Source: an uncultured Bacteroides sp.
GTDB lineage: Bacteria > Bacteroidota > Bacteroidia > Bacteroidales > Bacteroidaceae
DNA length: 27,652 nucleotides
Reading direction: 5' to 3'
Assembly: GCA_905203765.1 (NCBI GenBank)
Contig: CAJKXC010000033.1
Span: 1 to 27,652 of the forward strand
In this document: piece by piece, positions 6,380 to 14,559 of the stretch
Position numbering within the stretch: the stretch's first letter is position 1
Layout: the number at the start of each line of letters is the position of its first letter
Made by a program: the position numbers and the translations under genes
Notes under the pieces: model-generated
The model's database searches: none
What the model was told of the DNA's origin: nothing
Seen by the model: only the letters and a program-made list of their open reading frames with translations

Positions 6380-9100
6380 TTATCCCTCAATCGCTGCCTG
6401 GGCAGCCGCCAGACGTGCTATGGGCACGCGGAATGGGGAACAACTAACATAGTTCAGACCTACTTTGTGACAGAACTTCACAGAAGACGGTTCGCCTCCA
6501 TGCTCACCGCAAATACCGCATTTCAGATCCGGACGGACAGCGCGTCCCTTTTCCGTAGCCATACGAATCAACTGTCCTACACCGTTCTGGTCGAGAACCT
6601 GGAACGGGTCTACCTTCAAAATCTTCTTTTCCAAATAAATCGGAAGGAAGGAAGCAATATCGTCACGCGAATAACCAAAAGTCATCTGCGTCAAATCGTT
6701 CGTACCGAATGAGAAGAACTCGGCAGAAGAAGCAATGCGATCGGCAGTCAATGCGGCACGCGGAATTTCGATCATTGTACCTACTTTGAAGTCAATACTA
6801 TCACCCAACTCTTCAAACAACTGCGCAGCTTCCTTGCGGATAACCTCTTCCTGCTGTTGGAACTCATACAAAATACCGGTCAGAGGCACCATGATTTCAG
6901 GATGGGTTTCAACGCCCTCTTTCTTCAACTCCAATGCAGCGCCGAGAATAGCACGAGTCTGCATCTGCGTGATTTCCGGATAAGTATTACCCAAACGGCA
7001 ACCACGATGACCCAACATCGGATTATGCTCACAAAGTGATTCTACACGTTGCTGTATATATTGCAGGCTTACTCCCATCGTATCAGCCATTTCCTGCTGT
7101 CCCTTCAAATCGTGGGGAACAAACTCATGCAAAGGTGGATCGAGCAGACGTACAGTCACCGGACAACCCTTCATTGCCTTAAAGATACCCTTGAAGTCAG
7201 CCTGTTGATACGGCAGAATCTTAGCTAAAGCCTTGCGGCGTCCTTCGGCATCTTCAGCCAGAATCATTTCACGCATTGCTTTAATCTTTTCACCTTCGAA
7301 GAACATATGCTCCGTACGGCAAAGACCGATACCGACAGCACCAAAGTCACGGGCAACCTGAGCATCGTGAGGAGTATCGGCATTGGTACGAACCTGAAGC
7401 CTTGTATATTTATCAGCCAACGTCATCAGTTCGGCAAAGTCACCCGACAGTTCGGCTGCTTTGGTTTCAACTTTATCTTTATATACTTCACCCGTACTAC
7501 CGTTCAAAGATATATAATCGCCTTCTTTCAATAATACACCTTCAATCTCTACCGTACGAGCTTTATAATCAATATTCAAAGCACCTGCACCGGACACACA
7601 GCACTTACCCATACCACGGGCTACCACAGCCGCATGCGAAGTCATACCGCCACGAGCCGTCAAAATGCCCTCGGCAACTGCCATACCTGCCAAGTCTTCG
7701 GGAGAAGTTTCAATACGTACCATCACCACGCGCTTGCCGGCAGCATGCCATTCGGCAGCATCATCGGCAAAGAACACGATTTGTCCCGTAGCAGCACCCG
7801 GAGAAGCCGGAAGACCACGGGTTAAAACTTTGGCCGCCTTCAGAGCTGATTTATCAAATACCGGGTGAAGCAGTTCATCCAGCTTATTCGGTTCGCAACG
7901 CATCAAGGCCGTTTTCTCGTCAATCATACCCTGATGGAGCAGGTCCATGGCAATCTTTACCATAGCAGCACCGGTACGCTTGCCGTTACGAGTCTGTAGG
8001 AACCAGAGTTTACCTTCTTGTACGGTGAACTCCATATCCTGCATATCTCTATAATGATTTTCAAGTTTGGTCTGCAAAGCATCCAGTTCCTTATATATCT
8101 CCGGCATAGCCTCTTCCATGGAAGGATATTTGCCGGCGCGTTCTTCTTCGCTTACACCCGCCAGTACAGCCCAACGCTGAGAACCGACCTTGGTAATCTG
8201 CTGCGGAGTACGGATACCTGCAACCACATCTTCGCCCTGTGCATTAATCAGATACTCACCGTTGAACAGGTCTTCACCGGTAGCGGCATCACGGCTGAAG
8301 CAAACACCCGTAGCCGAACTCTCGCCCATATTGCCGAATACCATTGCCTGAACACTGACAGCCGTACCCCATTCATCGGGAATACCCTCCATCTTACGAT
8401 AAAGAATGGCACGTTCGTTCATCCAAGAGTTGAATACCGCACAAACGGCACCCCACAACTGCTCATAAGCACAAGTCGGGAAGTCTTTCCCGGTTTGGGC
8501 TTTCACGGCTGCTTTGAATTTCTTTACCAACTCCTTGAGGTCTTCCACTTCGAGTTCATTATCCAGCTTCACGCCTTTGGCATGCTTCACTTCTTCTATA
8601 ATAACTTCAAATGGATCTGTATCTTCCTTGCTTACCGGCTTCATTCCCAGTACCACATCGCCATACATCTGTACGAAACGGCGGTATGAGTCCCATGCGA
8701 AACGGGCATTCCCCGTCTTACGGGTCAAACCTTCCACTACTTCATCATTCAATCCCAGATTCAGGATCGTGTCCATCATACCGGGCATTGAAGCACGCGC
8801 ACCGGAACGTACGGAAACCAACAAAGGATTTTCCACATCACCAAATTTGGAACGCATCAAGGTTTCCACATGGGCAATGGCTTGTTCAACTTCATTCTTC
8901 AACAGAGCAACTACTTCATCCTGCCCTATCTCATAATATTCCCTACAAACTTCGGTGGTTATTGTAAATCCCGGTGGAACCGGAACTCCTATAAGATTCA
9001 TTTCTGCAAGGTTAGCACCTTTACCTCCTAACAGGTTTCTCATGTCAGCCTTTCCTTCTGCCTGACCGTTACCAAAGGTATAAACTCTTTTTTTATTCAT
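6380..9100 (-). CDS. ppdK: Pyruvate, phosphate dikinase
   Basis: Interconverts pyruvate, ATP and phosphate with PEP, AMP and PPi, linking the glycolytic and gluconeogenic C3 pools; it is cytosolic and usually a dimer. 906 residues is the full length for the bacterial enzyme. The N-terminal nucleotide-binding domain starts GGKGANLAEM (25-34) and carries SVRSGARASMPGMMD (96-110). The swivelling phospho-histidine domain has GGMTSHAAVVARGMGK with H489. The C-terminal PEP/pyruvate barrel has GIGLCRTEHMF (590-600), the GTNDLTQMTFGYSRDD motif (799-814) and the catalytic cysteine C864 in CGICGEHGGEP. No regulatory protein (DUF299) gene is adjacent. It has its own promoter and a strong terminator, so it is likely monocistronic. 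Confidence 0.98.
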   Translation of the reverse strand: MNKKRVYTFGNGQAEGKADMRNLLGGKGANLAEMNLIGVPVPPGFTITTEVCREYYEIGQDEVVALLKNEVEQAIAHVETLMRSKFGDVENPLLVSVRSGARASMPGMMDTILNLGLNDEVVEGLTRKTGNARFAWDSYRRFVQMYGDVVLGMKPVSKEDTDPFEVIIEEVKHAKGVKLDNELEVEDLKELVKKFKAAVKAQTGKDFPTCAYEQLWGAVCAVFNSWMNERAILYRKMEGIPDEWGTAVSVQAMVFGNMGESSATGVCFSRDAATGEDLFNGEYLINAQGEDVVAGIRTPQQITKVGSQRWAVLAGVSEEERAGKYPSMEEAMPEIYKELDALQTKLENHYRDMQDMEFTVQEGKLWFLQTRNGKRTGAAMVKIAMDLLHQGMIDEKTALMRCEPNKLDELLHPVFDKSALKAAKVLTRGLPASPGAATGQIVFFADDAAEWHAAGKRVVMVRIETSPEDLAGMAVAEGILTARGGMTSHAAVVARGMGKCCVSGAGALNIDYKARTVEIEGVLLKEGDYISLNGSTGEVYKDKVETKAAELSGDFAELMTLADKYTRLQVRTNADTPHDAQVARDFGAVGIGLCRTEHMFFEGEKIKAMREMILAEDAEGRRKALAKILPYQQADFKGIFKAMKGCPVTVRLLDPPLHEFVPHDLKGQQEMADTMGVSLQYIQQRVESLCEHNPMLGHRGCRLGNTYPEITQMQTRAILGAALELKKEGVETHPEIMVPLTGILYEFQQQEEVIRKEAAQLFEELGDSIDFKVGTMIEIPRAALTADRIASSAEFFSFGTNDLTQMTFGYSRDDIASFLPIYLEKKILKVDPFQVLDQNGVGQLIRMATEKGRAVRPDLKCGICGEHGGEPSSVKFCHKVGLNYVSCSPFRVPIARLAAAQAAIEG

Positions 9101-9147
9101 AATTAAATTTAAAGTTTTTGATTGTGATTTTTCTTCTTATCTGTTCG

Positions 9148-9178
9148 CAAATCTAAGTATATTTCGCAAACTAAGAAA
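9148..9178 (-). promoter_or_regulatory. Promoter of ppdK
   Basis: On the minus strand TTTC (9175-9178), 19 bases, then TAGATTTG (9148-9155), a full match to the -7 consensus. The leader before ATG 9100 is about 40 bases. Confidence 0.65.
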
Positions 9179-9269
9179 CAATTTCAGAAAAAACTTTATG
9201 CGAAAATGCAATTTCGACATTGCAATCTTTATTATTTCATTCCATAGAGAGAAATCCGAAAAAAATGCC

Positions 9270-9277
9270 TATTTTTG
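9270..9277 (+). promoter_or_regulatory. -7 box TATTTTTG upstream of the RlmD-like gene
   Basis: An exact TAnnTTTG match whose start point (about 9284) lies downstream of the in-frame ATG at 9198 and 22 bases before GTG 9306. It therefore argues for GTG 9306 as the start codon. No clear -33 element is visible at 19-21 bases. Confidence 0.5.
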
Positions 9278-9305
9278 CCAACGAATTTATTATACTGGTG
9301 TAAAA

Positions 9306-10727
9306 GTGGCAAGAAAGAGAAAAGAGCTTCCCCTATTGGAGAAGGTAACAATTACGGATGTGGCTGCCGAAGGAAAAGCCATCGCAAAGGTCAATGATTT
9401 GGTGATTTTCGTACCTTATGTCGTCCCCGGTGATGTAGTTGACCTGCAAATTAAGAGAAAAAAGCATCATTATGCTGAAGCCGAGGCGGTGAAGTTCCAT
9501 GAGTATTCACCGGTTAGAGCCGTCCCATTCTGCCAGCATTATGGTGTATGCGGCGGTTGCAAATGGCAAGTTCTCCCCTATTCCGAACAAATAAAGTACA
9601 AGCAGAAACAAGTTACCGATAACCTGACCCGCATCGGCAAAATAGAGCTTCCGGAAATTTCACCGATATTAGGTTCTGAAAAAACTCAATTTTATAGAAA
9701 CAAACTTGAGTTTACTTTCTCGAATAAACGTTGGTTGACGGCGGAAGAGGTTCAGCAGAATGTAGTATATGAACAAATGAATGCGGTAGGTTTCCACATT
9801 CCCAATGCCTTTGATAAAGTGCTGGCGATAGAGAAGTGCTGGTTGCAGGATGATATATCCAACCGCATCCGCAATGCCGTACGCGACTATGCCTATGAGC
9901 ACAATTATTCGTTCATCAACCTGCGCTCACAGGAAGGAATGCTGCGCAACATGATTGTACGCACCTCCACCACCGGCGAACTGATGGTGATACTTATCTG
10001 CAAGATAGAAAAGGAAGAGGAAATGGAATTGTTCAAGCAGATGCTACAATACATCGCAGATACGTTCCCTGAAATCACTTCTCTCCTATACATTATTAAT
10101 AATAAGTGCAACGATACCATTACCGATCTCGAAGTACACACTTTCAAAGGAAAAGACCACATCTTCGAAGAAATGGAAGGCTTGCGCTTTAAGGTTGGAC
10201 CGAAATCGTTCTACCAGACCAACTCCGAACAGGCTTACAATCTCTATAAGATAGCCCGCAACTTTGCAGGGCTGACCGGCAACGAACTTGTGTACGACCT
10301 CTATACGGGTACGGGAACCATCGCCAACTTTGTATCTAAACAAGCCCGCCAGGTTATCGGTATCGAATATGTGCCCGAAGCGATTGAAGACGCCAAAGTC
10401 AATGCCGAAATCAACGGTATCAAGAACACCTTGTTTTTTGCAGGCGATATGAAGGATATGCTGACACAGGATTTCATTAATCAATACGGTCGTCCCGATG
10501 TCATCATCACCGATCCGCCCCGTGCCGGAATGCATCAGGACGTAATAGATGTCATCCTGTTTGCCGAACCGAAACGAATCGTTTACGTCAGCTGTAACCC
10601 GGCGACCCAGGCACGCGACTTGCAACTGCTCGACGTGAAGTACAAAGTAAAAGCCGTTCAGCCGGTAGATATGTTCCCACATACCCATCATGTGGAAAAT
10701 GTGGTACTGTTAGAAATAAGAAATTGA
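9306..10727 (+). CDS. 23S rRNA (uracil-5-)-methyltransferase, RlmD/RumA family
   Basis: SAM-dependent methyltransferase that makes 5-methyluridine in rRNA. Starting from GTG 9306 (VARKRKELPLLEKV) it is 473 residues. An N-terminal TRAM domain (about 1-60) is followed by the iron-sulfur cysteines C-x5-C-x2-C in CQHYGVCGGC, with a fourth Cys probably in EKCWLQ. The C-terminal Rossmann domain has DLYTGTGTIANF, the DPPRAGMH motif, the catalytic Cys of YVSCNPATQARD, and the general-base region HHVENV. An ATG at 9198 in frame would add 36 residues, but these resemble no TRAM start and lie before the likely promoter. An RluA-type gene follows with only a small gap or overlap, suggesting a co-transcribed RNA-modification pair. 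Whether the target is U1939 or U747 cannot be read from sequence. Confidence 0.93.
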   Translation: MARKRKELPLLEKVTITDVAAEGKAIAKVNDLVIFVPYVVPGDVVDLQIKRKKHHYAEAEAVKFHEYSPVRAVPFCQHYGVCGGCKWQVLPYSEQIKYKQKQVTDNLTRIGKIELPEISPILGSEKTQFYRNKLEFTFSNKRWLTAEEVQQNVVYEQMNAVGFHIPNAFDKVLAIEKCWLQDDISNRIRNAVRDYAYEHNYSFINLRSQEGMLRNMIVRTSTTGELMVILICKIEKEEEMELFKQMLQYIADTFPEITSLLYIINNKCNDTITDLEVHTFKGKDHIFEEMEGLRFKVGPKSFYQTNSEQAYNLYKIARNFAGLTGNELVYDLYTGTGTIANFVSKQARQVIGIEYVPEAIEDAKVNAEINGIKNTLFFAGDMKDMLTQDFINQYGRPDVIITDPPRAGMHQDVIDVILFAEPKRIVYVSCNPATQARDLQLLDVKYKVKAVQPVDMFPHTHHVENVVLLEIRN

Positions 10728-10744
10728 AAATAAAAAATATCGTC

Positions 10745-11656
10745 GTGGCAAAAGAAAGAATCGTAGCAAAAGCCCGCACCCAATATACGGACTATTTAGT
10801 AAAGGAGCCGATGGAACTCATGGAGTTTCTGGCAGCCAAAATGCCTGATGCCAGCCGCACCAAGTTGAAATCACTGCTGAGCAAACGAATAGTATATGTG
10901 GACAGCGTCATCACCACGCAATATAATTTCCCCCTGAAGCCGGGCATGAAAGTGCAAATCAGTCGCGAAAAGGGTCGGAAAGAGTTCAACCACAAGCTGA
11001 TAAAGATTGTATATGAGGATGCCTATATCATTGTCATCGAAAAGATGCAGGGATTGCTGTCCGTCAATACGGAACGGCAAAAGGAACGTACCGCCTATAC
11101 AATCTTAAACGAATATGTTCAGCGCTCGGGCAGACAACATCGCGTATATATAGTCCATCGTCTGGACCGTGATACTTCCGGCTTGATGATGTTTGCCAAG
11201 GACGAGAAGACACAACGTACACTGCGGGATAACTGGCATGATATTGTAACCGACCGCCGCTATGTAGCCGTAGTAACCGGTGAAATGGAAAAGGATGCAG
11301 GCAGAGTCGTTTCCTGGCTGACGGACCGTACACTATATGTATATTCCAGCCCGACAGATGACGGGGGACAAGAAGCTATCACCCACTACCGCACTATCAA
11401 GCGTGCCAACGGATTCTCTCTTGTAGAGCTAAACCTTGAAACAGGACGTAAGAACCAGATACGCGTACATATGCAAGACCTGGGACATCCCATCATTGGT
11501 GACGGGCGCTACGGATTGGAAGACGTGAATCCTATCGGACGTATGGCATTACATGCCTTCAAACTCTGTTTCTATCATCCCGTCACAGGAGAGTTGATGC
11601 AATTTGAAACGCCTTATCCATCGGATTTCAAAAAACTGTTTCTGAAGACAAGATAA
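10745..11656 (+). CDS. RluA-family RNA pseudouridine synthase
   Basis: Isomerises uridine to pseudouridine in rRNA or tRNA. From GTG 10745 (VAKERIVAKARTQYTDYL) it is 303 residues: an N-terminal S4-like RNA-binding segment (about 15-80) and a catalytic domain with the family motif HRLDRDTSGLMMFAK, whose Asp is the nucleophile. LETGRKNQIRVHMQDLGHPIIGD and the closing HAFKLCFYHPVTGE block are also present. A TTG at 10724 would overlap the upstream stop by four bases (TTGA) and add seven residues; I chose GTG because the product then starts at the usual position. A perfect inverted repeat follows the stop. The exact target site is unknown. Confidence 0.92.
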   Translation: MAKERIVAKARTQYTDYLVKEPMELMEFLAAKMPDASRTKLKSLLSKRIVYVDSVITTQYNFPLKPGMKVQISREKGRKEFNHKLIKIVYEDAYIIVIEKMQGLLSVNTERQKERTAYTILNEYVQRSGRQHRVYIVHRLDRDTSGLMMFAKDEKTQRTLRDNWHDIVTDRRYVAVVTGEMEKDAGRVVSWLTDRTLYVYSSPTDDGGQEAITHYRTIKRANGFSLVELNLETGRKNQIRVHMQDLGHPIIGDGRYGLEDVNPIGRMALHAFKLCFYHPVTGELMQFETPYPSDFKKLFLKTR

Positions 11657-11658
11657 GT

Positions 11659-11713
11659 AAATCACAAAGAAAAAGCGAAGCAATAAACTGACTCCGCTTT
11701 TTCTTTGTGATTT
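11659..11713. terminator. Bidirectional terminator, 19-bp perfect inverted repeat
   Basis: AAATCACAAAGAAAAAGCG (11659-11677) is the exact complement of 11695-11713, with a 17-base loop. It lies between the convergent RluA-like gene (stop at 11656) and the lipoprotein gene (stop at 11728). The A-rich and T-rich outer arms can supply U-runs in both directions. Confidence 0.85.
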
Positions 11714-11727
11714 AGTCACTTATATCA

Positions 11728-12144
11728 TCACTGACGACGCATTCTAAAAGGCTGCCCATTGATATCATCTTGATACTCTCTCCAACTATTATACCAAATA
11801 CCACTAAAAGAATAAGCATCAGCCTCAGCTCCCCAAATATAAGCCATACTCCCGTCATCATAAAATTCTAATTCCATAAGATTATATACTCCGCCCACCC
11901 AGCTCCATCTGAACATGAGATAATTCGGATCACCAGCCGAGCCTATAGTACCTTGATTACGGGCATTAAAAGTCATTACAGTACCTCTTCCCCAAGTATA
12001 TATACCAAAATCGATTTCTTCGGAAGTGTACCATTCTCCTGGAAGATTGTATTCTGTCTCTTCTTCAGAATTATCACATGAAGTCAGCCCTAAAACCAGA
12101 ACAAACAACAATAAGACCTTTGTGTATTTCAATAGATTGCTCAT
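11728..12144 (-). CDS. Small SPII lipoprotein, lipocalin-like, unknown function
   Basis: A 138-residue protein with a signal peptide (KVLLLFVLVLG, about 9-20) and a lipobox LTSC ending at C23, followed by acidic DNSEEETE, a pattern compatible with surface-exposed lipoproteins in Bacteroides. The mature part is rich in Trp and Tyr and predicted beta: GEWYTSEE near residue 35 (a G-x-W first-strand motif as in lipocalin-like proteins), FRWSWVGG, DDGSMAYIWG and AYSFSGIWY. The product is not otherwise recognised. It lies 11 bases after another lipoprotein gene of similar length and pattern on the same strand, so the two are probably co-transcribed, and may be distant paralogues. Codons look more A+T-rich than in the flanking housekeeping genes. 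Confidence 0.82.
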   Translation of the reverse strand: MSNLLKYTKVLLLFVLVLGLTSCDNSEEETEYNLPGEWYTSEEIDFGIYTWGRGTVMTFNARNQGTIGSAGDPNYLMFRWSWVGGVYNLMELEFYDDGSMAYIWGAEADAYSFSGIWYNSWREYQDDINGQPFRMRRQ

Positions 12145-12155
12145 AATTCAAAAAT

Positions 12156-12590
12156 TTACTTGTAATTAGCATCCCTCAACATTATTACCACTCCATCCAG
12201 CTTACCGGATAGATAATGATCACGTGCCCACACATTATCAAAGTACTTCACTTCACCGGCACCATAATTCATCACCAATCCTTCCATACTCTTATCCATC
12301 CACTTCCAGGTAAAGGTACGTGAAGTCGTTTCATACGGACGTGTTTCCCCCCCGCGATAATACTCCCATACTTCCTGTCCCGAATTGTCAGCCTTGGCAA
12401 ACTTCAGTTGATGATTGCACACCACTTCCACTCCATCTTTGTTTTCGGTAGTATATTCCTCAACCCATGTTCTTCCGCACAATTTATCATCACTATTCTT
12501 TATAGTATAATAATTATCATCACCACAAGATGCCAAACCAACGGCAAAAACACATAACAGCAGTATTTTCACATAATTCAAAGTCTTCAT
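12156..12590 (-). CDS. Small SPII lipoprotein, lipocalin-like, unknown function
   Basis: A 144-residue protein with a signal peptide (VKILLLCVFAVG) and a lipobox LASC ending at C22, followed by GDDN. The mature part begins with LCGRTWVEEY (again Gly followed by Trp), then an LKFAKADNSG strand pair, FTWKWMDKSMEGLVMNYGAGEV and DHYLSGKLDG. The order F-x-W-x-W ... L ... G ... D-x-Y-x-SG resembles the neighbouring lipoprotein, suggesting the same fold. It contains two extra cysteines (LCG and VVCNH) that could form a disulfide outside the cytoplasm. It is the first gene of the pair and has a -7 box 30 bases upstream. Function unknown. Confidence 0.82.
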   Translation of the reverse strand: MKTLNYVKILLLCVFAVGLASCGDDNYYTIKNSDDKLCGRTWVEEYTTENKDGVEVVCNHQLKFAKADNSGQEVWEYYRGGETRPYETTSRTFTWKWMDKSMEGLVMNYGAGEVKYFDNVWARDHYLSGKLDGVVIMLRDANYK

Positions 12591-12620
12591 AATTTATCAA
12601 GTTTAGTTAATACCCGCGGA

Positions 12621-12628
12621 CAAACATA
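12621..12628 (-). promoter_or_regulatory. -7 box TATGTTTG of the lipoprotein pair
   Basis: On the minus strand TATGTTTG matches TAnnTTTG exactly and lies 30 bases before ATG 12590. The -33 region (only GTTA/TGTT) is weak. Confidence 0.55.
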
Positions 12629-12699
12629 CGCAAAAATATTGAAACACTTAACACTTCACCTGCAAATTCTTGCAGAAGAGCAGGCATAAACTCCGATTC

Positions 12700-13569
12700 C
12701 TACCTTATTTCAATCGTATATCCCCCTTCAAATACTGCCCCAGCCAGCAGATGCTGCATCCAGTCCTTATCCTTATATTCACCCGTGTAGTGAGCACGGT
12801 CACAACGCCCGTACCACGGCTCGATACATACAAACGGAGCATTCTTTGCAGGCGGCGACCATAGTCCTACTACCGGCGCATCAAAATACAAACTCAGATA
12901 CGGTTTCTTTTCCTTATTATATAAGGTGACTTCCTTCACTTGGCTATTCTCCAGAATCAAAGCATCCTTATCGAAAGTATGTATATCCAAAGGCAGCAAA
13001 CCATCTGTCAACTCCAACGGATAATCATGCGCTACATCAGCACAGCCTTTCTCCGAGATGAGAATATTACGCAAGCCGTCCGCCTTGTCAAAACCGAAGT
13101 ATCCTCTTTCCGTTGTTTCCGCATCATAATCGGGATAATAAAACGCCGGATGCGCCCCTATCTGGAAATACAATTCCTTAGTTCCCGTATTCCTGACCGT
13201 CCAAAGCACTTCCACTTTCTTCCCCTCTATCCGATAGCCTATTTCAAGGCAGAACGGGAAAGGATACTTCTTCCGCGTTTCTTCCGTATCGGTCAGCCGA
13301 TAATGTATTTCATTCTCACTCTCAGATATCAGTTCAAAGTCCATATCACGGGCAAAACCATGTTGAGTCAAAGAGTAAGACTGTCCCTCGTGCTTATATG
13401 TATTCTCCCACACACTGCCCACAATGGGGAAAAGCACCGGAGAGTGCCGTTTCCAAAAAGCCGGATCCGCCTGCCAAAGATATTCCTTGCCATCGCAGCA
13501 AATGCTGCATAACTCTGCTCCGTGCGGAGAAACCTGAATCGATAGTTGAGAATTAGAGAGTGTTTTCAT
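12700..13569 (-). CDS. Aldose 1-epimerase family protein (LacX-like)
   Basis: A 289-residue galactose-mutarotase-like beta-sandwich protein, probably interconverting anomers of a sugar or sugar phosphate. Visible features are HGAELCSI near 16-23, a first His in TQHGFARD near 68-75, the second His in IGAHPAF near 137-143 and the acid region IEPWYGRCD near 253-261. It is shorter and less like E. coli GalM than like the LacX/YeaD branch, so the substrate is uncertain. A small hairpin (12660-12675) lies downstream without a clear U-run. Its promoter region is shared, back to back, with map. Confidence 0.88.
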   Translation of the reverse strand: MKTLSNSQLSIQVSPHGAELCSICCDGKEYLWQADPAFWKRHSPVLFPIVGSVWENTYKHEGQSYSLTQHGFARDMDFELISESENEIHYRLTDTEETRKKYPFPFCLEIGYRIEGKKVEVLWTVRNTGTKELYFQIGAHPAFYYPDYDAETTERGYFGFDKADGLRNILISEKGCADVAHDYPLELTDGLLPLDIHTFDKDALILENSQVKEVTLYNKEKKPYLSLYFDAPVVGLWSPPAKNAPFVCIEPWYGRCDRAHYTGEYKDKDWMQHLLAGAVFEGGYTIEIR

Positions 13570-13601
13570 ATAGTTCGTATTTTATTATTTTAGTAGTATT
13601 G

Positions 13602-13609
13602 CAAAAATA
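13602..13609 (-). promoter_or_regulatory. -7 box TATTTTTG of the aldose epimerase gene
   Basis: An exact TAnnTTTG match on the minus strand, 33 bases before ATG 13569. It is divergent from the map promoter, and the two -33 regions overlap around 13620-13632. Confidence 0.55.
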
Positions 13610-13619
13610 CAGCATTTTA

Positions 13620-13650
13620 TTTAGAAGCACCTAATTATTGTGTATTTTTG
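13620..13650 (+). promoter_or_regulatory. Promoter of map-rmuC
   Basis: TTTA (13620-13623), 19 bases, then TATTTTTG (13643-13650). The start codon at 13668 lies about 11 bases after the predicted start point, so the leader is very short; ATG 13674 is an alternative start. Confidence 0.65.
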
Positions 13651-13667
13651 CAGTACCATAAAAAGAG

Positions 13668-14528
13668 ATGATAATGAAAAAGTTTACGAAAGGAGTCCGG
13701 TTTACTCCTAAAAATTATTCCGACGAAGTAGAAGCCAAAATTCAACATTATAAGAAAGAAGGATACAAATTGCCGCAACGCCACATGCTACGCACTGAGG
13801 AGCAGTTGGCAGGCATCCGCGAGAGTGCTAAAATCAACACCGCATTGTTGGATTATATCTCGGCGAATATCCGTGAAGGAATGTCCACAGCTGAGATAGA
13901 CCACATGGTATATTGCTTTACCACCGACCACGATGCCATCCCCGCCCCTTTCCTCTACGAAGGCTTTCCGAAAAGCGTATGTACAAGCATCAACGATGTA
14001 GTGTGCCACGGCATCCCCAGTACCAAGGAGTTCCTGCGTAGCGGAGACATTGTGAATATAGACGTATCTACCATTTATAAAGGCTACTTCTCCGATGCAT
14101 CACGCATGTACATGATCGGAGAAGTCAGTCCCGAAATGCAACGCCTGGTGCAAGTAACCAAAGAGTGCCGCGACCTTGGTGTAGAAGCCGCACAACCCTG
14201 GGCACGACTCGGTGACATCGGTGCCGTCATCCAGGAACATGCCGAGAAGAACGGATACAGCGTAGTGCGCGACCTTTGCGGACACGGTGTAGGTGTCAAA
14301 TTCCACGAAGAACCGGACGTAGAGCACTTCGGCAAACGCGGCACAGGCATGATGCTGGTACCGGGCATGACGTTCACCATCGAACCGATGATCAATATGG
14401 GAACTTACGAAGTCTTCATCGACGAAGCCGACGGCTGGACCGTCTGCACCGACGACGGGCAACCTTCGGCACAATGGGAAAGCATGCTGCTGATTACCGA
14501 AGACGGGAATGAGATATTGACCCAATAA
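13668..14528 (+). CDS. map: Type I methionine aminopeptidase
   Basis: Removes the initiator methionine from nascent proteins. A 286-residue M24A pita-bread-fold enzyme. All five metal ligands are present: Asp of NIDVS, Asp of FSDASRMY, His of GHGVGVKFHEEP, Glu of TIEPM and Glu of QWESM. Compared with E. coli Map, it has an N-terminal extension of about 35 basic residues (KKFTKGVRFTPKNYSDEVEAK...), and QWESMLLIT replaces the usual Q-(F/Y)-E-H-T. It may therefore be one of several Map copies. ATG 13668 is followed in frame by ATG 13674; either could be used. rmuC follows after 31 bases on the same strand. Confidence 0.95.
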   Translation: MIMKKFTKGVRFTPKNYSDEVEAKIQHYKKEGYKLPQRHMLRTEEQLAGIRESAKINTALLDYISANIREGMSTAEIDHMVYCFTTDHDAIPAPFLYEGFPKSVCTSINDVVCHGIPSTKEFLRSGDIVNIDVSTIYKGYFSDASRMYMIGEVSPEMQRLVQVTKECRDLGVEAAQPWARLGDIGAVIQEHAEKNGYSVVRDLCGHGVGVKFHEEPDVEHFGKRGTGMMLVPGMTFTIEPMINMGTYEVFIDEADGWTVCTDDGQPSAQWESMLLITEDGNEILTQ

Positions 14529-14559
14529 AAGAGTCTGTCACTTTATCACCTAAATAAAT

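Noticed and set aside
9198..9305. N-terminal extension of the RlmD-like protein from ATG 9198
   Set aside because: A TATTTTTG -7 box at 9270-9277 lies inside it, and the TRAM domain starts normally at GTG 9306.
12660..12675. Hairpin CTGCAA/TTGCAG after the aldose epimerase gene as a terminator
   Set aside because: The stem is only 6 bp and no U-run follows on the minus strand.
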